Source: Afipia sp.
Lineage (GTDB): Bacteria; Pseudomonadota; Alphaproteobacteria; Rhizobiales; Xanthobacteraceae
NCBI GenBank assembly: GCA_017308495.1
Contig: JAFKES010000081.1
Coordinates: forward strand, 1-37,837
Direction: 5' to 3'
DNA length: 37,837 nucleotides
The translations under genes and the position numbers were made by a program. The notes beneath the pieces are model-generated. The model saw only the letters and a program-made list of their open reading frames with translations. It was not told the DNA's origin and did no database searches. This document shows, in pieces, positions 1-7,704 of this stretch. The number at the start of each line of letters is the position of its first letter. The first letter of the stretch is position 1.

Positions 1-675
1 GCCAACAAGAACATCACCATGGATGTGCGACGGGGTGAAATTCTCGCGCTCATCGGCCCGAACGGCGCGGGCAAGTCAACGCTGTTCAATCTGATCGCGG
101 GCGCGCTCGAGCCGACATCGGGAGAGATTTTTCTGGAGGGGGCTCCCATCACCCTTCTGCCCAGCCCGCGGCGGTGCGAACTGGGCATCGCGCGCACGTT
201 CCAGGTGCCGCGCAGCTTTGATTCGATGACCGTGCTCGAAAACGTGATGGTCGGGGCCTTCGTGCGCCAGCGGTCTACGCAGGCGGCGCGAACCGCCGCA
301 TGGGATGCGCTGGTGTTTTCCGGGCTGGATCATTCCGCCGATGCGGTGACGAGCCAGTTGACGCCTCCGGAACGGCGTCGGCTGGAGCTGGCGCGGGCGA
401 TCGCGACAAAGCCCAGCGTGCTCCTGCTGGATGAAGTGATGACGGGATTGACGCCGTCCGAGGCGCAAAAAGGTATCGAGCTGGTTCGCAAGATCCGCGA
501 CACCGGAACCACCATCGTGATGGTCGAGCACGTGATGGAAATCGTCATGCCGCTCGTCGACAGGGCCATCGTCCTGCACAATGGGGAAGTTCTGGCGGAA
601 GGCCTTCCGAAGGATGTCGTCCGCGACGAAGGCGTGCTTTCGGCTTATCTGGGGGATCGTTATCGTGCAGCCTGA
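1..675 (+). CDS. Branched-chain amino-acid/amide ABC importer ATPase, LivG type (5' truncated by window edge)
   Basis: Cytoplasmic ATPase of a Liv-type (HAAT family) importer. The reading frame is open from base 1 and the six codons before the first ATG (position 19) already read like the start of a LivG core, so the true start lies upstream of the window. Walker A GPNGAGKST is near residue 13 counted from that ATG. The signature loop is degenerate (LTPPERRRLELARA), as often seen in LivG proteins, and Walker B is VLLLDEVMTG. The stop overlaps the GTG start of the next ATPase, so the two are translationally coupled. The permeases and binding protein are presumably upstream. The substrate cannot be read from an ATPase; the downstream catabolic genes suggest it feeds them (inference). 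Confidence 0.93.
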   Translation, partial: ANKNITMDVRRGEILALIGPNGAGKSTLFNLIAGALEPTSGEIFLEGAPITLLPSPRRCELGIARTFQVPRSFDSMTVLENVMVGAFVRQRSTQAARTAAWDALVFSGLDHSADAVTSQLTPPERRRLELARAIATKPSVLLLDEVMTGLTPSEAQKGIELVRKIRDTGTTIVMVEHVMEIVMPLVDRAIVLHNGEVLAEGLPKDVVRDEGVLSAYLGDRYRAA

Positions 676-1423
676 TAGCCCGAACGCGATGTCGGATGGA
701 AGCGACGGCGTCGGCGATCTTCTCGCCGTCAAGGATCTGGTCACGGCCTATCGTGGCCTGCTGGCCATTTCGAATGTGTCGATTTCCGTCAAGCCGGGGG
801 AGATCGTGGCGGTCGTCGGTGCCAACGGTGCAGGCAAGTCGACATTGCTGAAATCGATCGCCGGCCTCGAGCGGCCGCGATCCGGTTCGATCACGTTTCA
901 GGGTCGGCCGATCCAGGGCTTGCCGGGGCACATGATCACCGCGCTCGGCCTGGCCTATGTGCCCGAGAACAAGCGGCTGTTTCCTGAACTGACCGTCGAG
1001 GACAATCTGCTGCTGGGCAGTTATCTGCATCGCAAGAAGGCGGATCGAAACGCACCCATGGAGCGGGTGTTCGCGCTGTTCCCGCGGCTCAAGGAACGGC
1101 TTTCGCAGCGCGCCGGGACGTTGTCGGGCGGAGAGCAGCAGATGCTTGCGATCGGGCGGGCGCTGATGACGCGCCCGACTCTCCTGATGCTCGACGAACC
1201 CTCGCAGGGCATCATGCCGAAGCTCGTCGACGAAATCTTCGAGGCGATTTGCTCGATCCGGAAGGCAGGCGTCACCATCCTGCTGGTGGAGCAGAGGCTG
1301 GCGGAGAGTCTGGAAATCTCTGATCGTGCCTACGTCTTGCAGACGGGGCAAATGGTGCTGTCTGGGCCGTCCCTGACGATCAGGGACGATCCCGATATCC
1401 GCAGAGTTTATCTTGGAATGTAG
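665..1423 (+). CDS. Branched-chain amino-acid/amide ABC importer ATPase, LivF type
   Basis: Second cytoplasmic ATPase of the same importer. Walker A GANGAGKST, the signature LSGGEQQMLAIGRAL and Walker B LLMLDEPSQG are all intact, and the length (about 250 aa) is normal for LivF. The start chosen is GTG at 665, preceded by a GGGGGA Shine-Dalgarno-like run and overlapping the previous gene by 11 bases. ATG at 689 is the alternative and lacks an obvious ribosome site. The frame stays open further upstream but only as a shadow of the preceding gene. It ends 69 bases before the convergent GntR regulator, and no clear terminator hairpin is visible in that gap. Confidence 0.93.
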   Translation: MQPDSPNAMSDGSDGVGDLLAVKDLVTAYRGLLAISNVSISVKPGEIVAVVGANGAGKSTLLKSIAGLERPRSGSITFQGRPIQGLPGHMITALGLAYVPENKRLFPELTVEDNLLLGSYLHRKKADRNAPMERVFALFPRLKERLSQRAGTLSGGEQQMLAIGRALMTRPTLLMLDEPSQGIMPKLVDEIFEAICSIRKAGVTILLVEQRLAESLEISDRAYVLQTGQMVLSGPSLTIRDDPDIRRVYLGM

Positions 1424-1492
1424 GCTTATCCTGGAATACCGGTTTGCCCCGGGGATGGAACGATGCCGGAATTAGCAGCGGCGGCGGGTGAT

Positions 1493-2257
1493 TCAGGCAG
1501 GCGCGATGTTCGCGTTGCCCAGGGTCGTGTTCTTGATGATGCCGTCAATGACCAGCGTGCGGACGGTATTGATATGCGCAACGGTGATATCCCGGGCGCG
1601 AACGCGATTGCCCGTGACGAGGGCGTCGATGAGCCCGTCGTGCTCGCGCTTCATCTCCTCCGGCCGCTCGCGCAGCACGAATCCCAAATGCAGCAGGCGC
1701 GTCATTTCATCCATGAGCTGGGAAAAGGTGGAGAGCAGCCGTGCGTTGCCGCAGCATCGCACGATTTCAAGGTGGAATTCGCGGTTCGCGTTCATGAAGC
1801 GCGTTTCACTCGCAACGTTCCCCGGAACGAAGCCTTGCGCGCATCGGGTATCGAGCCGGCGAAGTTTCGATTCATCGACGTTCCCGCATGCCTTCTCGAC
1901 GGCCGCCGGCTCAAGCAGCATGCGAAGCTCGAAGACGTCCTGAACGGACTGCAGCGTCACCGGCGCGATGACATGGCCGTGGCGGGGAATCGGCGTGACG
2001 TAGCCCTCCTGCGTCAGCCGCGACAGCGCCTGCCGGATCGGCGCCTTTCCGATGCCGTACAGGTCGGTCAGTTGCGCCTCGCTGATGGCCTCGCCCGGCG
2101 AAAGCCTGCACCAGACGATATCCTGCTTGATCCGGTCGAAGGCTCTTTCGCTGAGTCCTTTCCCCGCCGGGCTGGTTCTGTTCGGTCGCGTCAAGTCTTC
2201 GGCCTTTCGCCTCGCGGGGTCCCGGGTCGGGTGTCCCGGGCGCGCAATCCATAGCAT
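1493..2257 (-). CDS. GntR-family transcriptional regulator with FCD ligand domain
   Basis: DNA-binding regulator, probably a repressor of the divergent flavoprotein operon. An N-terminal winged helix covers roughly residues 30-90 (motifs AFDRIKQDIV, SEAQLTDLYGIGKAPIRQAL, EGYVTPIPRHG). An all-helical FCD domain follows, with the usual acidic and histidine ligand positions (FELRMLLEP, REFHLEIV, EHDGLIDAL, AHINTVR). FCD regulators generally bind a carboxylate or similar small metabolite, often through a metal. ATG at 2257 is the chosen start; GTG at 2284 would add nine residues and has no better ribosome site. The palindromes at 2309-2340 lie between this gene and the operon and are its likely operators, which would also allow autoregulation (inference). 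Confidence 0.9.
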   Translation of the reverse strand: MLWIARPGHPTRDPARRKAEDLTRPNRTSPAGKGLSERAFDRIKQDIVWCRLSPGEAISEAQLTDLYGIGKAPIRQALSRLTQEGYVTPIPRHGHVIAPVTLQSVQDVFELRMLLEPAAVEKACGNVDESKLRRLDTRCAQGFVPGNVASETRFMNANREFHLEIVRCCGNARLLSTFSQLMDEMTRLLHLGFVLRERPEEMKREHDGLIDALVTGNRVRARDITVAHINTVRTLVIDGIIKNTTLGNANIAPA

Positions 2258-2307
2258 ATCCGCCGCAAGTGTTACCGCAGGCACGGCGCCATTTCATGTC
2301 CTATTTA

Positions 2308-2340
2308 TTGACATGTCAGTAGATCGTTTCTAACATGTGA
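2308..2340 (+). promoter_or_regulatory. Sigma-70 type promoter overlapped by paired GntR-like palindromes
   Basis: TTGACA at 2308-2313 and TAACAT at 2331-2336 are separated by exactly 17 bases, close to the housekeeping consensus. The predicted transcript starts near 2343, about 20 bases before the flavoprotein ATG. The perfect palindrome TGACATGTCA (2309-2318) covers the -35 box. A one-mismatch copy, TAACATGTGA (2331-2340), covers the -10 box. Their centres are 22 bp apart, about two helical turns, as expected for two regulator dimers on one face of DNA. Occupancy would block RNA polymerase, so repression by the divergent GntR protein is the simplest reading (inference). Confidence 0.7.
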
Positions 2341-2361
2341 GAAATCAAGAGAGGCCGAACG

Positions 2362-4089
2362 ATGCCAGATATCGAAATTGATGTGTTGGTTGTGGGGGCA
2401 GGCGCTGCGGGGATGACCGCAGCGATGGCGGCGATGAAGGGCGGGGCGTCGACGCTGCTCGTCGACAAGAGCATGATCGGGCGCGGCGGCGCGACGGTTA
2501 TGGCGCAGATGACGGTTGCGGCCGCGCTCGGCGAGCAGGATCCGGACGACTGGAAGAAGCATCTCGCGGACACGCTCAAGGCGGGCCGCGGCCTGTGCAA
2601 TGCGGAGCTTGCGAGTGTGCTCTGTCAGGAAGCGCCCGACCGCATCCGCGAGCTTGACGGATGGAATGTCGGTTGGGCGCGCGACGCTGAGGGGCGCATC
2701 AACGGTGTTCAGGCCCCCGGCCACAGCGTGCGGCGTTGCGTCTATGTCGATTTCCTCGCCACCGGGCCGGCCATCGCGCAGACGCTGCGCACCCAGATCT
2801 CGCGCACCAAGAATCTGAAACGCATCAGCGGATTTTCGATCCGCGATCTCGTGGTGCACGAAGGCCGCGTTGTCGGCGCGGTGGGTGTCAACCTCGATGA
2901 CGGGCGCACCATCACCATCGCGGCCAAGGCGACGATTCTTGCCGCGGGCGGGCTGACGAAACTGTTCCAGCGCAACAGCGCCTCGACCAATATGAACGGA
3001 GACGCTTACGCGCTTGCGATGCGGGCCGGTGCGGAATTGCTGGATATGGAATTCCCGCAGTTCTTCCCGATCGGGCATCTCGCGCCGCGCCTGGTCGGCA
3101 TGGACCCGATCATGTGGGACCCCTTCCGCTACAAGCTCGGCGGACGGCTGCTGAACGGCAACAAGGAAGAGTTCCTTGAGAAATACGGGCTGGCGGACGG
3201 CGGCGTCTATTCGGCGCCGCGGGACGTCACGGCCTATGCGATCGTCAAGGAAAACGAGGCCGGTCGCGGCTCTCCCGCCGGCGGCGCTTATCTCAGCTTC
3301 ATGCACGTCCCGGAGAGCCAGCTTCGCGCCGCGTTCGGGCCGGCCATCGATCTTCTGGCGCGCAATGGCATCGACCTGACCAAGCAGTGCGTCGAGGTCG
3401 CGCCGATCGCTCATTACCATATGGGCGGCATTCGGGTGAACGACCGGATGCAAAGCCGCGTCCCCGGATTGTATGCCGCCGGAGAAGCGGTGGGGGGCGC
3501 CAACGGCGCCAACCGCCTGTCCGGCAACGCGCTGCCTGAAGCGCTCGTGTTCGGAGAGCGGGCGGGACGTTTCGCATCCAGCGAAGTGGCCGGCATGGCG
3601 ACCGCCTGGAGTGATGCCGCCGCTGCCCCGGTTCTCGGTCTGATCGAGACGATCAACGATCGTGCGGCGAAGGCTTCGCCGACCGAGACGTGCGGCACCA
3701 CAAAAATGTGGACCGAGCTTCAGCAACTGATGTGGCGTGACGTCGGTCTGATGCGAACCGATGCATCGCTCAATGCCGCCTTGCGCCGCATCCGCGAGAT
3801 GCGGTCCAAAGATCTGCCGAATATCAGCCCGAGTCCGGGGATGGAGTTCAATTCCACCATCGAGGAATGGTTCGAGTTGCGCAATTCGCTGCTCGTCGCG
3901 GAGATGATCGCCGCAGCGGCCCTGAACCGCAAGGAGAGCCGCGGGGCTCACCAGCGCATCGATTTCCCAAATACGGAGACGGATTTCGAGCGCAATCAGG
4001 TTCTCAGCATGGAGGGAGAGCAGTTCTCCCATCGGTGGATTCCGGTCACTACCAGCGTTTCGGCTCCCCAGGCGGCAGGCGCGGAGTAA
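2362..4089 (+). CDS. Soluble FAD-dependent oxidoreductase of the fumarate reductase/succinate dehydrogenase/AprA flavoprotein superfamily
   Basis: Flavoprotein of 575 aa with a Rossmann FAD motif GAGAAG at residues 12-17. A capping domain and the superfamily active-site region follow: PRDV (Arg287, equivalent of the proton-delivery arginine), HYHMGG (351-356) and NRLSGNALPEAL (from 384). Two deviations stand out. The position that carries the covalent FAD histidine in SdhA/FrdA (His-Thr-Val) is Ala44-Thr-Val, so FAD is probably non-covalent, as in NadB or AprA. The dicarboxylate-binding QFHPTG motif reads QFFPIG (233-238), so the histidine is lost and succinate/fumarate is an unlikely substrate. 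No membrane-anchor genes are nearby. Ribosome site AGAGAGG precedes the ATG. First gene of a five-gene operon; substrate unknown. Confidence 0.88.
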   Translation: MPDIEIDVLVVGAGAAGMTAAMAAMKGGASTLLVDKSMIGRGGATVMAQMTVAAALGEQDPDDWKKHLADTLKAGRGLCNAELASVLCQEAPDRIRELDGWNVGWARDAEGRINGVQAPGHSVRRCVYVDFLATGPAIAQTLRTQISRTKNLKRISGFSIRDLVVHEGRVVGAVGVNLDDGRTITIAAKATILAAGGLTKLFQRNSASTNMNGDAYALAMRAGAELLDMEFPQFFPIGHLAPRLVGMDPIMWDPFRYKLGGRLLNGNKEEFLEKYGLADGGVYSAPRDVTAYAIVKENEAGRGSPAGGAYLSFMHVPESQLRAAFGPAIDLLARNGIDLTKQCVEVAPIAHYHMGGIRVNDRMQSRVPGLYAAGEAVGGANGANRLSGNALPEALVFGERAGRFASSEVAGMATAWSDAAAAPVLGLIETINDRAAKASPTETCGTTKMWTELQQLMWRDVGLMRTDASLNAALRRIREMRSKDLPNISPSPGMEFNSTIEEWFELRNSLLVAEMIAAAALNRKESRGAHQRIDFPNTETDFERNQVLSMEGEQFSHRWIPVTTSVSAPQAAGAE

Positions 4090-4093
4090 GGCA

Positions 4094-4447
4094 ATGACAA
4101 AAACAGTTTCCCTTTCCGTCGCGCGTGGCACTGAAGCAACCGGGATGTCCCTGCAGGATTTCAACGTTCCTTATGTCGAAGGGATGTCGGTCCTCGATGC
4201 GTTGATCTGGATCCGGTCTCATGAGGATCCGACGCTCGCCATCAGATATAGCTGCGTCAACGCCAACGCCTGCAACGAATGCTCGGTGATGGTCGATGGC
4301 GAGGTGATTTACGCCTGCACCGCGCGCCTGACCCCCAAGGGGGCCAAGGTCGAGCCGCTCGAGGGCAAAACGATTATCCGCGATCTGGTGACGGATATCG
4401 TGCCGACCAAGGAGCATCTTGCGGCGGCGCTCAAGCCCGGGCGTTGA
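4094..4447 (+). CDS. Stand-alone SdhB/FrdB-like [2Fe-2S] protein
   Basis: A 117-aa protein resembling only the N-terminal plant-ferredoxin-like domain of succinate dehydrogenase/fumarate reductase iron-sulfur subunits. It has a beta-grasp start, the helix SVLDALIWIRSHEDPTLAIRY, then four cysteines (54, 60, 63, 75) and a short C-terminal tail. The C-terminal domain of SdhB, with its [3Fe-4S] and [4Fe-4S] clusters, is absent; the next gene, a 7Fe ferredoxin, carries the same cluster types. The spacing is Cx5Cx2Cx11C, whereas E. coli FrdB has Cx4Cx2Cx11C, so there is one extra residue in the cluster loop. The gene starts four bases after the flavoprotein stop, which supports a tight complex of the two products (inference). 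Confidence 0.85.
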   Translation: MTKTVSLSVARGTEATGMSLQDFNVPYVEGMSVLDALIWIRSHEDPTLAIRYSCVNANACNECSVMVDGEVIYACTARLTPKGAKVEPLEGKTIIRDLVTDIVPTKEHLAAALKPGR

Positions 4448-4477
4448 GGGCCCACTTTGCAAATCAAGGAGATCGTC

Positions 4478-4813
4478 ATGGCCTACGTCGTGACCGAGTC
4501 GTGCATCCGCTGCAAATTCCAGGACTGCCTGCAGTCCTGTCCCGCGACGTGCTTCTACGAGGGCGAGAACATGCTCGTCATCAATCAGGAAGAATGCATC
4601 GATTGCGGCGCGTGCGAGCCCGAATGCCCGGCCGAAGCCATCACGCGGGATAACATCCCCGGCGCGGAGAAATGGGTGGAGTTCAACCGCAAATACGCGG
4701 CGCTGTGGCCCAACATCCGCAAGGCCGGAGACGTGCCGGAGGATGCCGAGGATTGGGTCGGAAAAGACAACAAGCTGAACACCGAGTTCAAGCCGCAAGC
4801 GGCCGCACGTTAG
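4478..4813 (+). CDS. fdxA: 7Fe ([3Fe-4S][4Fe-4S]) ferredoxin, FdxA family
   Basis: Electron-carrier ferredoxin of 111 aa, the usual FdxA length. It opens with the family hallmark MAYVVTESC and has cysteines at 9, 12, 17, 21, 25, 40, 43, 46 and 50 in the CxxCxxxxCxxxCP...CxxCxxCxxxCP arrangement. By analogy with Azotobacter ferredoxin I, this binds one [3Fe-4S] and one [4Fe-4S] cluster. ATG at 4478 is chosen over the in-frame 4457 start because AAGGAGAT sits at the right distance and the family starts at MAYV. Placed between the [2Fe-2S] protein and FprA, it most likely carries electrons between the reductase and the flavoprotein complex. Alone it could be a housekeeping ferredoxin, but operon placement argues for a dedicated role. 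Confidence 0.93.
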   Translation: MAYVVTESCIRCKFQDCLQSCPATCFYEGENMLVINQEECIDCGACEPECPAEAITRDNIPGAEKWVEFNRKYAALWPNIRKAGDVPEDAEDWVGKDNKLNTEFKPQAAAR

Positions 4814-4839
4814 TTCGCAAATTTTCGGAGGACACTGCA

Positions 4840-5661
4840 ATGACCAAAAGCGTATGGATCCACGAACTCACCTGGCCGGATATCGCCGACTACCTGAAGT
4901 CGGAGAGCATTGCGCTGGTGCCGATCGGGGCGACCGAACAGCACGGTCCGCATACCCCGCTGATGGTCGATACCGCCTGGGCCAGCGACGTGTCCGAGGC
5001 CGTCGCCAAACAGGAAAAGGTGCTGGTGGCTCCTCCCATGCACATCGGCTGGTCGCCGCATCATCTGGGTTATCCGGGCGGCATCACTTTGCGCCCTGAA
5101 ACGCTGACGCATGTGGCGCTCGATATCGGCGAGAGCCTGCTGTCTCACGGCTTCCGCAAGATCATCTTCGTCAACGGCAACCGGGTGGCGAACCTGCCGC
5201 CGCTTCAGATCGCGATGGCCAAGCTGCGCTTCAAGACCGGCGCCTATGTGGCCATCATCGACACCCATCTCATCGCGCGCAAGGAAGTCTGCGAAGCGGC
5301 CGGCAACCGCCGCGACGCCTCGCATCATGCAGGCCTCGTCGAGACGTCTTTCATGCTGCATGCCCATCCGGAACTGGTGAGGACCGACAGGATATCTCCC
5401 ATACCGGACCATGACGTGCCGGCGTTCGCAAGCAACATCCCGATGGATCCGCCGCTCGACCAGAACATCGCGTTCTGTCAGCCCACCGCAGCGGAGTTCT
5501 ACAAGCGGACCGGCGGAAACGGCGCCTATTCAAGTCCGGCCGGCGCCTCCGCCGAGATCGGCCGCGCCGTTCTCGATGTGACGATCAAGCGCGCGGCGCA
5601 GTTCGTCGCGCAGGTCAAGACGATCGAAGTCGACTGCGAGCGCTGCCCGATTCCGATCTGA
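4840..5661 (+). CDS. Creatininase-family (amidohydrolase-fold) protein with altered metal site
   Basis: A 273-aa member of the creatininase/MftE family, whose characterised members hydrolyse cyclic amides or act on peptides with a two-metal centre. The N-terminal ligand set is present in GATEQHGPHTPLMVDT (Glu33, His35, Asp44). The second ligand segment, which reads NGHxEN or NGHGGN in characterised family members, is NGNRVAN here (112-118), so the usual His and Glu ligands are missing. The enzyme may therefore be mononuclear, use other ligands, or have a changed or non-catalytic role. The start is ATG 4840 with the ribosome site CGGAGG. The longer in-frame ORF upstream is a shadow of the ferredoxin gene. 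A ring-opening partner for the flavoprotein product is a plausible inference. Confidence 0.87.
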   Translation: MTKSVWIHELTWPDIADYLKSESIALVPIGATEQHGPHTPLMVDTAWASDVSEAVAKQEKVLVAPPMHIGWSPHHLGYPGGITLRPETLTHVALDIGESLLSHGFRKIIFVNGNRVANLPPLQIAMAKLRFKTGAYVAIIDTHLIARKEVCEAAGNRRDASHHAGLVETSFMLHAHPELVRTDRISPIPDHDVPAFASNIPMDPPLDQNIAFCQPTAAEFYKRTGGNGAYSSPAGASAEIGRAVLDVTIKRAAQFVAQVKTIEVDCERCPIPI

Positions 5662-5701
5662 TCGCGCGGGATGACGTTGTCTCGAATCGTCGAAGAGGTT
5701 C

Positions 5702-7051
5702 ATGATGAATGACGCGGCCAGCGGCGCCACGCCAAAGTTTGCGATCGTCGGAGCGGGCCCCGCCGGATTCTACACGGCCGAAGCCCTGAATGCGCAGTGT
5801 CCGGGATGCCGGATCGATATCATCGATCGTCTTCCGACGCCTTACGGCCTGGTGCGGTCGGGGGTCGCGCCTGATCATCAGTCGACCAAGGCGATCGAGG
5901 AGACGTTCGAGCAGATCGCGCTGCAGCCGAATGTGCGGTTTGTCGGCAATGTCGAGGTCGATCGCGATGTGTCCCTCGACGAGCTGCGCGGCTTCTACGA
6001 CGCCATCGTGCTCGCCAGCGGTTCGCCCCACGACGCGCCGCTGGATCTGCCGGGCGCGCATCTGCGCGGCGTGTTCGGCGCGTCGGCATTCGTGGGATGG
6101 TACAACGCGCATCCGGATCACGCCGCGCTTGCGCCGGACCTCGATCACGCCGGCGCGGTCATCATCGGTAACGGCAATGTGGCCATCGACGTCGCGCGCG
6201 TTCTGTCGAAGCCGACGGCTGTTCTGAGCGCGAGCGACATCGCGCATCACGCGCTGGACAGGCTGGAATCATCCCGGATCGCGGACACCTACATCGTCGG
6301 CCGCCGCGGCGCGCTCGACGCCAAGTTCACCACCGCCGAACTGCGCGAACTCGGCGAGATCGAAGACGTCGTCGCGGTGGCCGATCCCGGCCAGATCCCG
6401 GACGCTGTCGGCGACGATCTGCCCGCGCGCGAACGCCGGATCAAGGCCAAGAACCTCGAATGTCTGCAGGCTTTCGCCAAGGCCGATCCGGCGTCGAAAG
6501 CCCGGCGGATTCATCTGCGCTTCAACTCGAAGCCGGTCGAGATTCTCGGGCGCGATCGGGTCGAGGGCATTCGTTTCGAGCGCACGCGCCTCGTCGATGG
6601 CCAGGCCGTCGGTGACGGCACGACCTACGATATTCCCTGCGGTCTCGTGGTGTCGGCGATCGGTTATCGCGCCAAAGCGATCGGAGGTCTGGCGTTGTCG
6701 GCCTCCGCCGACCGGCTGGTCAATGATGAGGGACGCATCGATTCGCAGGTCTATGTCGTCGGCTGGCTGCGGCGCGGGCCTTCGGGAAAGATCGGCACCA
6801 ATCGCACCGATGGCGAGACGATTGCCGAGCGTATCGCGCAGGATATCGCGCCCGCAGCAAAGCCGGGATTCAACGCCCTCGAGCCGCTTCTGTTGGCACG
6901 CGGCGTGACGTGGACGGACTTCGCTCACTGGAAGGCCATCGAAGCGGCGGAGAAGGCGGCGGCGCGGACCGGCGCGCCCCGGCAGAAATTTGCCTCGGTC
7001 GACGACATGCTCGGCGTCTGCGCGCCGGCCGCGCGCGCGGCGTCCAGCTAG
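5702..7051 (+). CDS. FprA/adrenodoxin-reductase-type ferredoxin-NADP reductase
   Basis: A 449-aa FAD- and NADPH-binding enzyme that passes electrons between NADPH and a ferredoxin. FAD motif GAGPAG is at residues 17-22. LPTPYGLVRSGVAPDH is the adrenodoxin-reductase hallmark. The nucleotide motif GNGNVAIDVAR begins at 156, and GRRG at about 200 matches the NADPH 2'-phosphate-binding arginines. The C-terminal GWLRRGPSGKIGTNR segment is also typical. A GAAGAGG ribosome site precedes ATG 5702; a second ATG follows immediately. It is the last gene of the flavoprotein operon and supplies the NADPH end of the proposed chain. No terminator hairpin is evident in the short gap to the convergent Lrp gene. 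Confidence 0.93.
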   Translation: MMNDAASGATPKFAIVGAGPAGFYTAEALNAQCPGCRIDIIDRLPTPYGLVRSGVAPDHQSTKAIEETFEQIALQPNVRFVGNVEVDRDVSLDELRGFYDAIVLASGSPHDAPLDLPGAHLRGVFGASAFVGWYNAHPDHAALAPDLDHAGAVIIGNGNVAIDVARVLSKPTAVLSASDIAHHALDRLESSRIADTYIVGRRGALDAKFTTAELRELGEIEDVVAVADPGQIPDAVGDDLPARERRIKAKNLECLQAFAKADPASKARRIHLRFNSKPVEILGRDRVEGIRFERTRLVDGQAVGDGTTYDIPCGLVVSAIGYRAKAIGGLALSASADRLVNDEGRIDSQVYVVGWLRRGPSGKIGTNRTDGETIAERIAQDIAPAAKPGFNALEPLLLARGVTWTDFAHWKAIEAAEKAAARTGAPRQKFASVDDMLGVCAPAARAASS

Positions 7052-7074
7052 CGTCCTCGGTCTAGCGCGCTGGA

Positions 7075-7590
7075 TTATTTCGACGACGCGGCTTTCGATG
7101 GTGTGCCTTTCGACGGCGGGCCCTGGAGAAGGCGCATCAGGTCCGGCGCGCGATCCTGGATGATCGCCTCCATGGAGAACATGCCGGTGACCCGCTCCAG
7201 GTCGAAATTGGTGATGAGGCGCTGGTAGAATACATCGTAGCCGGCCATGCCCCGCGTCACGATCTTGATGATGTAGTCCCAGTCGCCGCCGACGCGGTGA
7301 AAGTCGATGACTTCCGGCAGGCGCTCGACGTGCTTGCGAAAACTGTCGGCCCATTCCTTGGAATGGTGGCGGGTGCGCACCATCACCAGAACGGTGAGGT
7401 CGAGCCCCAGCATCTGCAGGTCGATCTGGGTGCGGGTGCCGCGGAGCAATCCTTTTTCCGTCAGGCGCTGCAGCCGTCGCCAGCACGAGTTTTGCGACAG
7501 GCCCACGCGGTCGGCCAAGTCGCGCTGCGACAAGGTGCCGTTTTGCTGCAATTGGCCGAGCAATTTCAGATCAATACTATCGATTTTCAT
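7075..7590 (-). CDS. Lrp/AsnC-family transcriptional regulator
   Basis: A 171-aa feast/famine regulator. The N-terminal helix-turn-helix (KIDSIDLKLLGQLQQNG, LADRVGLSQNSCWRRLQRL) is followed by a RAM/AsnC ligand-binding domain (VLVMVRTRHHSKEWADSF, VIDFHRVGGDWDYIIKIV). A Lys/Ser-rich tail with repeated SKGTPSK-like units follows. The start is ATG 7590 with GGAAG upstream; the frame is open much further into the neighbouring gene but only as a shadow. It is divergent from the class V aminotransferase across a 114-base gap, the classic arrangement for a local Lrp-type activator responding to an amino-acid substrate. It is probably independent of the FprA operon, which converges on it. Confidence 0.93.
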   Translation of the reverse strand: MKIDSIDLKLLGQLQQNGTLSQRDLADRVGLSQNSCWRRLQRLTEKGLLRGTRTQIDLQMLGLDLTVLVMVRTRHHSKEWADSFRKHVERLPEVIDFHRVGGDWDYIIKIVTRGMAGYDVFYQRLITNFDLERVTGMFSMEAIIQDRAPDLMRLLQGPPSKGTPSKAASSK

Positions 7591-7704
7591 GATGCTTCCG
7601 CTCGTTTGATAGGCTTTGCGGCCTAAACTACAAAAAATTGGTGCGGAATCAACCGTGCTGGATAGGTATTCTGCGCCTTGATCAAACAATGGGCGAGTAG
7701 TGCT

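Noticed and set aside
2362-4813. Succinate dehydrogenase or fumarate reductase operon
   Set aside because: No membrane anchor subunits, substrate histidine lost, and the Fe-S subunit is split; a respiratory complex II is not supported.
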